The notes below the pieces were generated by a model. It was not told the origin of the DNA. It made no database searches and saw only the letters and a list, made by a program, of their open reading frames with translations. 39,767 nt of DNA, taken from IMG/VR virus record IMGVR_UViG_3300048837_001147, positions 1 to 39,767 of that record. One strand, written 5' to 3'. The stretch is from a virus. Each line of letters starts with the position of its first letter. The first letter of the stretch is position 1. A program made the position numbers and the translations under genes. Below are positions 37,075-39,767 of the stretch, piece by piece.

Positions 37075-38799
37075 ATGAACGAGGAACATCTAAGCAAGAT
37101 CGTGCAACTGCGCGGCACAAAAGCGCAGATCGCCGCCATGACCGCCGCCGTGACCGAGGCCGCCTGGGGGTATGCCGAGGATACTGGCGAGCTGGGGCTG
37201 TTGACCGGCGGGGTGTGGACTTGGGTAGAAGGGAGCAAGGGGATTCTTTCCCTGTTGGACGCGCCCGGCGATCTCTTGGTAGCGAGCGCGCCGGACACCT
37301 TGGCGCGGCTTCCGGTAGGGGCGGCGGGCCAGGTGCTGGCCGTGGACGCTGGCGCGGCCAACGGTTTGAAATGGGTTGATCTGGACGCGGGGACAAACAT
37401 ATTTTACGCAGGCCGAATCTTGCAGAAGCTGACGGTCGGGGTCGGCGGCGTGGCGAGCCTTGAGATCACCGACATTCCTGCGGGCCTAGACGCGCTTGAG
37501 ATCATTGTCGAGGGACTTACTACACACACCGTCAATGAAGATTGGCTTCTGATGGCTTTCAATGGGGATCTAAGTACCGCCAATTACCGCGATACCCAAA
37601 CTGCATTTGGGGCATGGACGCTCAATAAAGCCGATTCTAACCGCTACCTGGCGGAGTTCGCCACAACCAAAACCATTGGCTCTAGCGCAGTTTTGCACAC
37701 AGTGATTGACAATCCATCTGGATCGCAACAGAAAGTAGCTAACACACGAAGTTACTTTTTGAAGGATGGAACGAACTTCATGTCCACCCAGATTAGCACC
37801 TTTTTATGGCGACAGACTGCTGCCATCACAACAATCAGCATCAAGCCTGCGTCTAATGCGCTCTTCGCCGCCGGTACGAAGCTCACGGTCATTGGCTATG
37901 CCAATCGCACGATTGTGGCCCCAACCGGCAGCGGCACAGATCGCCAGATCGCGATGTGGGATGGGACGGACAACATCGTAGCCACCGGCGCAACGATTGA
38001 CGCCAAAGGCGATCTGCTGGTGGGCGCAGCCGCCGACACGCTGGCGCGCCTGCCGGTGGGGACGACAGGCCAAGTGCTGACGCCCAACCCGGCGGCGGCT
38101 GGCGGTGTGGCGTGGGTCGATCCGGCGCTGACAGGGGCGGGGGTGGCGGGGCAGGTCGGGGTGTGGAGCGGGACGAGCAACATCGCGGGAAGCAATATGC
38201 TGACGTGGGACGGGGCGGTACTGAGTGCGTATAAGTCCGTTAAGCCCGGCGCAGAACTGCACCTCGGATCGTTTGAGGCGGTACCTGGAAGTGCGACACA
38301 GGATGCTGGGGCTTGGATCAACGCCCCTGGTTGGACAGAGGTCGCGTTCACCGGAGGAGCTAGATACACGCGATACGCCTCGGGCAATATTTATTTCACC
38401 CCATCAATTACGGTCTACAGCGGTGTCTACACAACCAGCGGCAACCTGGTCCTGCATGGACGCTCTGATGCCACCGCCGGTGTCGAGAGTACGCTCATGC
38501 CAATCTTGACATGCTTTGGAGCTACGGGACGCGTGAGCATTGGCCCGAACCGACTTAATTCTCCTGGGGCGCGGTTGGGTGTGCGCGGCGATGACATCAA
38601 TCCAATCCAAGAGTGGCTGAAAAGCGACGGAACAATGGTCGCAAAAATTGGGGCAACCGGGGCATTGGGCCTGCGTAAGACGACGGATGTCCCCGCCCTT
38701 GACGCCAACCTCGCCCAAATCTGGTTTGACGATACGACCAGCACGCTCAAACTCAAGCTGCCTAACAGCAACACCATCAAGACGATCACCATGACTTAG
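37075..38799 (+). CDS. Tail fibre protein with repeated linker module
   Basis: The protein is 574 aa. A module reading GDLLVxxAxDTLARLPVGxxGQVL occurs near residues 63-87 and again near 308-332; each is followed by 'W-V-D'. Such modules recur in trimeric phage fibres. The region between (about 100-290) is a beta domain with lower G+C, and the C-terminal part (about 380-574) is another beta domain ending STLKLKLPNSNTIKTITMT. The middle and distal domains are probably the exchangeable host-binding parts. Confidence 0.82.
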   Translation: MNEEHLSKIVQLRGTKAQIAAMTAAVTEAAWGYAEDTGELGLLTGGVWTWVEGSKGILSLLDAPGDLLVASAPDTLARLPVGAAGQVLAVDAGAANGLKWVDLDAGTNIFYAGRILQKLTVGVGGVASLEITDIPAGLDALEIIVEGLTTHTVNEDWLLMAFNGDLSTANYRDTQTAFGAWTLNKADSNRYLAEFATTKTIGSSAVLHTVIDNPSGSQQKVANTRSYFLKDGTNFMSTQISTFLWRQTAAITTISIKPASNALFAAGTKLTVIGYANRTIVAPTGSGTDRQIAMWDGTDNIVATGATIDAKGDLLVGAAADTLARLPVGTTGQVLTPNPAAAGGVAWVDPALTGAGVAGQVGVWSGTSNIAGSNMLTWDGAVLSAYKSVKPGAELHLGSFEAVPGSATQDAGAWINAPGWTEVAFTGGARYTRYASGNIYFTPSITVYSGVYTTSGNLVLHGRSDATAGVESTLMPILTCFGATGRVSIGPNRLNSPGARLGVRGDDINPIQEWLKSDGTMVAKIGATGALGLRKTTDVPALDANLAQIWFDDTTSTLKLKLPNSNTIKTITMT

Positions 38800-38806
38800 G
38801 AGGACT

Positions 38807-39175
38807 ATGACCGTAATCCATCGCGACGATGGCAAATGGGTGCTGGTGTATGGCCCAACAGCTAATGATGAGATGATTTTCAATTCAGAGACGGAGGCTA
38901 GAATGGCTGAACAAAAACAACGATTCGCCCAAGAAGTACGCAATGTCGCAACCCAGATGACCGCGCTCATCGACAAGTGCGAAATGATCGATGGCGTCTG
39001 GAACGCACGGCTCTATGGCCCTGGTGGGGCCAATCAGTTGACCGACGCCGAAGTCGCCCCTCTGGGGATGACCGCGGATCAGGCTTATGGCTTTGTGATT
39101 TTATGCAGTGGCTTGCTGGCGTGGTTCGACGCCGGGCGCAAGGCGACGATCAATAACCTGCGGACGGACGTATGA
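38807..39175 (+). CDS. Hypothetical protein after the fibre
   Basis: The protein is 122 aa, preceded by TAGGAGG. Helical (EARMAEQKQRFAQEVRNVATQMTALIDK) with 'NQLTDAEVAPLGMTADQAYGFVILC'. Similar small helical proteins follow fibre genes in many siphoviruses and may be assembly factors. No family is assigned. Confidence 0.7.
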   Translation: MTVIHRDDGKWVLVYGPTANDEMIFNSETEARMAEQKQRFAQEVRNVATQMTALIDKCEMIDGVWNARLYGPGGANQLTDAEVAPLGMTADQAYGFVILCSGLLAWFDAGRKATINNLRTDV

Positions 39176-39369
39176 GCGACCAGATCCCCCCCGAACTCCT
39201 GGCCCGCTATCAAGCCGAGCAGGAGCGTCAAGCGCGCGTCGCCGCGGCCCAAGCGGAGCTGCAAGAACTTCTCTCTCGGCATGGCTGTCGGCTTGAGCCG
39301 CGGCTGATGATGAGCAACGCGGGGTATCGGTTGGATGTGGCGATTGTGGCGCTAGATGACGCCCGCTAG
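39172..39369 (+). CDS. Hypothetical small protein, last late gene
   Basis: The protein is 65 aa with an ATGA overlap. A helix (PELLARYQAEQERQARVAAAQAELQELLSRHG) is followed by a short beta segment (YRLDVAIVALDD). Ends the rightward late operon; a terminator follows within 30 nt. Confidence 0.7.
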   Translation: MSDQIPPELLARYQAEQERQARVAAAQAELQELLSRHGCRLEPRLMMSNAGYRLDVAIVALDDAR

Positions 39370-39394
39370 ATAATTTCCGCCCTCTTCGAAGCCC

Positions 39395-39430
39395 AGCGCC
39401 CTCCCCGAGACAGAGACAGGGGAGGGCGCT
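39395..39430 (+). terminator. Terminator of the late operon
   Basis: AGCGCCCTCCCC (39395-39406) pairs perfectly with GGGGAGGGCGCT (39419-39430), 12 bp. TTGTGTT follows. It separates the structural genes from the next promoter. Confidence 0.85.
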
Positions 39431-39457
39431 TTGTGTTCCTCAATTCCCGATTGCCCC

Positions 39458-39486
39458 TTGACAAATTATACCACTAGATGTACAAT
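39458..39486 (+). promoter_or_regulatory. Promoter of the accessory operon
   Basis: TTGACA (39458-39463), a 17-nt spacer and TACAAT (39481-39486) form a strong sigma70 promoter isolated from the late operon by a terminator. It should be active independently of late control, perhaps in the prophage. It reads into the 35-aa ORF and on to the HExxH and HTH genes. Confidence 0.85.
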
Positions 39487-39535
39487 ATAGAAAGTTGAGG
39501 GGGCAGGACTTTGACAAGAAAGGAGGTTCGAAAAT

Positions 39536-39643
39536 ATGAAAGGGAATGAGCTGCGAAACAAAGTGGCGCTCGGCTTTTCGGTCTTTCTGCTTCTCTGGCC
39601 GGCCTGCTGCCTAATCGCTTACGCAATCGGGCTAATCAAATAG
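39536..39643 (+). CDS. 35-aa single-pass membrane peptide
   Basis: ATG 39536 follows AAGGAGG with 9 nt spacing, an excellent ribosome binding site. A short charged start (MKGNELRNK) leads to one hydrophobic helix (VALGFSVFLLLWPACCLIAYA). The stop overlaps the start of the 127-bp repeat. First gene of the accessory operon, directly followed by a hairpin terminator. Its size and setting fit a small toxin, a leader peptide or a partner of the membrane metalloprotease-like protein. Confidence 0.65.
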   Translation: MKGNELRNKVALGFSVFLLLWPACCLIAYAIGLIK

Positions 39644-39767
39644 CCCAACGGAGACCCTCCGGCAAGAGGGTCTCCCTCACTCCCTTTCTTATTCAAGTAT
39701 ACATGAAAACACACTGGTTCACACGTCTAACCCGCTTCATCGGCGCGCCAATTGCCTACCTGCACGA
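39641..39767. repeat. Terminal direct repeat, copy 2 (circular-contig overlap)
   Basis: This is an exact copy of bases 1-127. It holds the stop codon of the 35-aa membrane ORF, a hairpin terminator and the first codons of the HExxH protein gene, showing that these lie next to one another on the circle. Confidence 0.9.

Noticed and set aside
1-39767. 127-bp direct terminal repeat as a biological phage end
   Set aside because: The length equals a standard assembler k-mer, and nothing else marks a packaging terminus here; a circular assembly is simpler.

Overview
The window is a complete circular genome of a temperate, tailed (siphovirus-type) phage. The last 127 bases (39641-39767) repeat bases 1-127 exactly, which is the usual mark of a circular contig closed by a k=127 assembly overlap. 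The unique length is therefore about 39.64 kb. The DNA is G+C-rich, genes overlap by ATGA/GTGA junctions, ribosome binding sites are AGGAGG-like and promoters are sigma70-like. This indicates a bacterial host of high G+C. The style of several small proteins suggests Chloroflexota or a similar lineage, but that is a weak inference.

Layout. (1) 39458-699 plus 830-5260 is the lysogeny and accessory region. It holds a promoter, a 35-aa membrane peptide, a small HExxH membrane metalloprotease-like protein and an excisionase-like HTH protein. On the minus strand follow a large serine integrase, a small membrane protein, a zinc-ribbon protein, a PIN-toxin/antitoxin/DUF3467 operon and a Cro/CI-type repressor. 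A single CRISPR-repeat-like unit (746-773) lies between the HTH gene and the integrase. (2) 5288-5373 is the divergent control region with three operator-like sites around a consensus promoter. (3) 5384-16336 is the early/replication region, rightward: a ribbon-helix-helix protein, many tiny proteins, RecT, an XPD/DinG-like helicase with four cysteines, a DEAH helicase interrupted by an intein, a CHC2/TOPRIM primase and a small nuclease. (4) 16349-16464 is a near-consensus promoter followed at once by a strong terminator, just before the late genes; this recalls the lambda pR'-tR' antitermination arrangement. (5) 16482-17906 is lysis (holin-like protein, spanin-like or coiled-coil membrane protein, M23 endopeptidase). 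(6) 17894-28237 is packaging and head: TerS, TerL, portal, MuF protein, protease/scaffold, capsid and connectors. (7) 28221-39369 is the tail: tube, frameshifted chaperone, tape measure, tip proteins, beta-propeller and fibres.

The outstanding feature is in the DEAH helicase. A 307-residue intein (11998-12918) sits just after helicase motif VI. Where an endonuclease domain would be expected, the intein frame carries no recognisable domain. The +1 frame instead encodes a complete HNH homing-endonuclease-like protein (12143-12910) with its own strong Shine-Dalgarno sequence, while the intein frame stays open throughout. This looks like a dual-coding locus in which a free-standing homing endonuclease gene is nested out of frame inside an intein.

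Other candidates for new biology are: the solitary CRISPR-repeat-like element (possible RNA anti-CRISPR); a MuF protein with a lower-G+C C-terminal toxin-like domain followed by a putative immunity gene and a membrane-effector-like gene; a dense cluster of TGCTGGCA/TGCCAGCA motifs at 14991-16094; a three-copy 22/23-bp repeat between the two helicases; a 240-nt structured untranslated region in the head operon; and a probable leaderless membrane-protein gene antisense to the tail genes.
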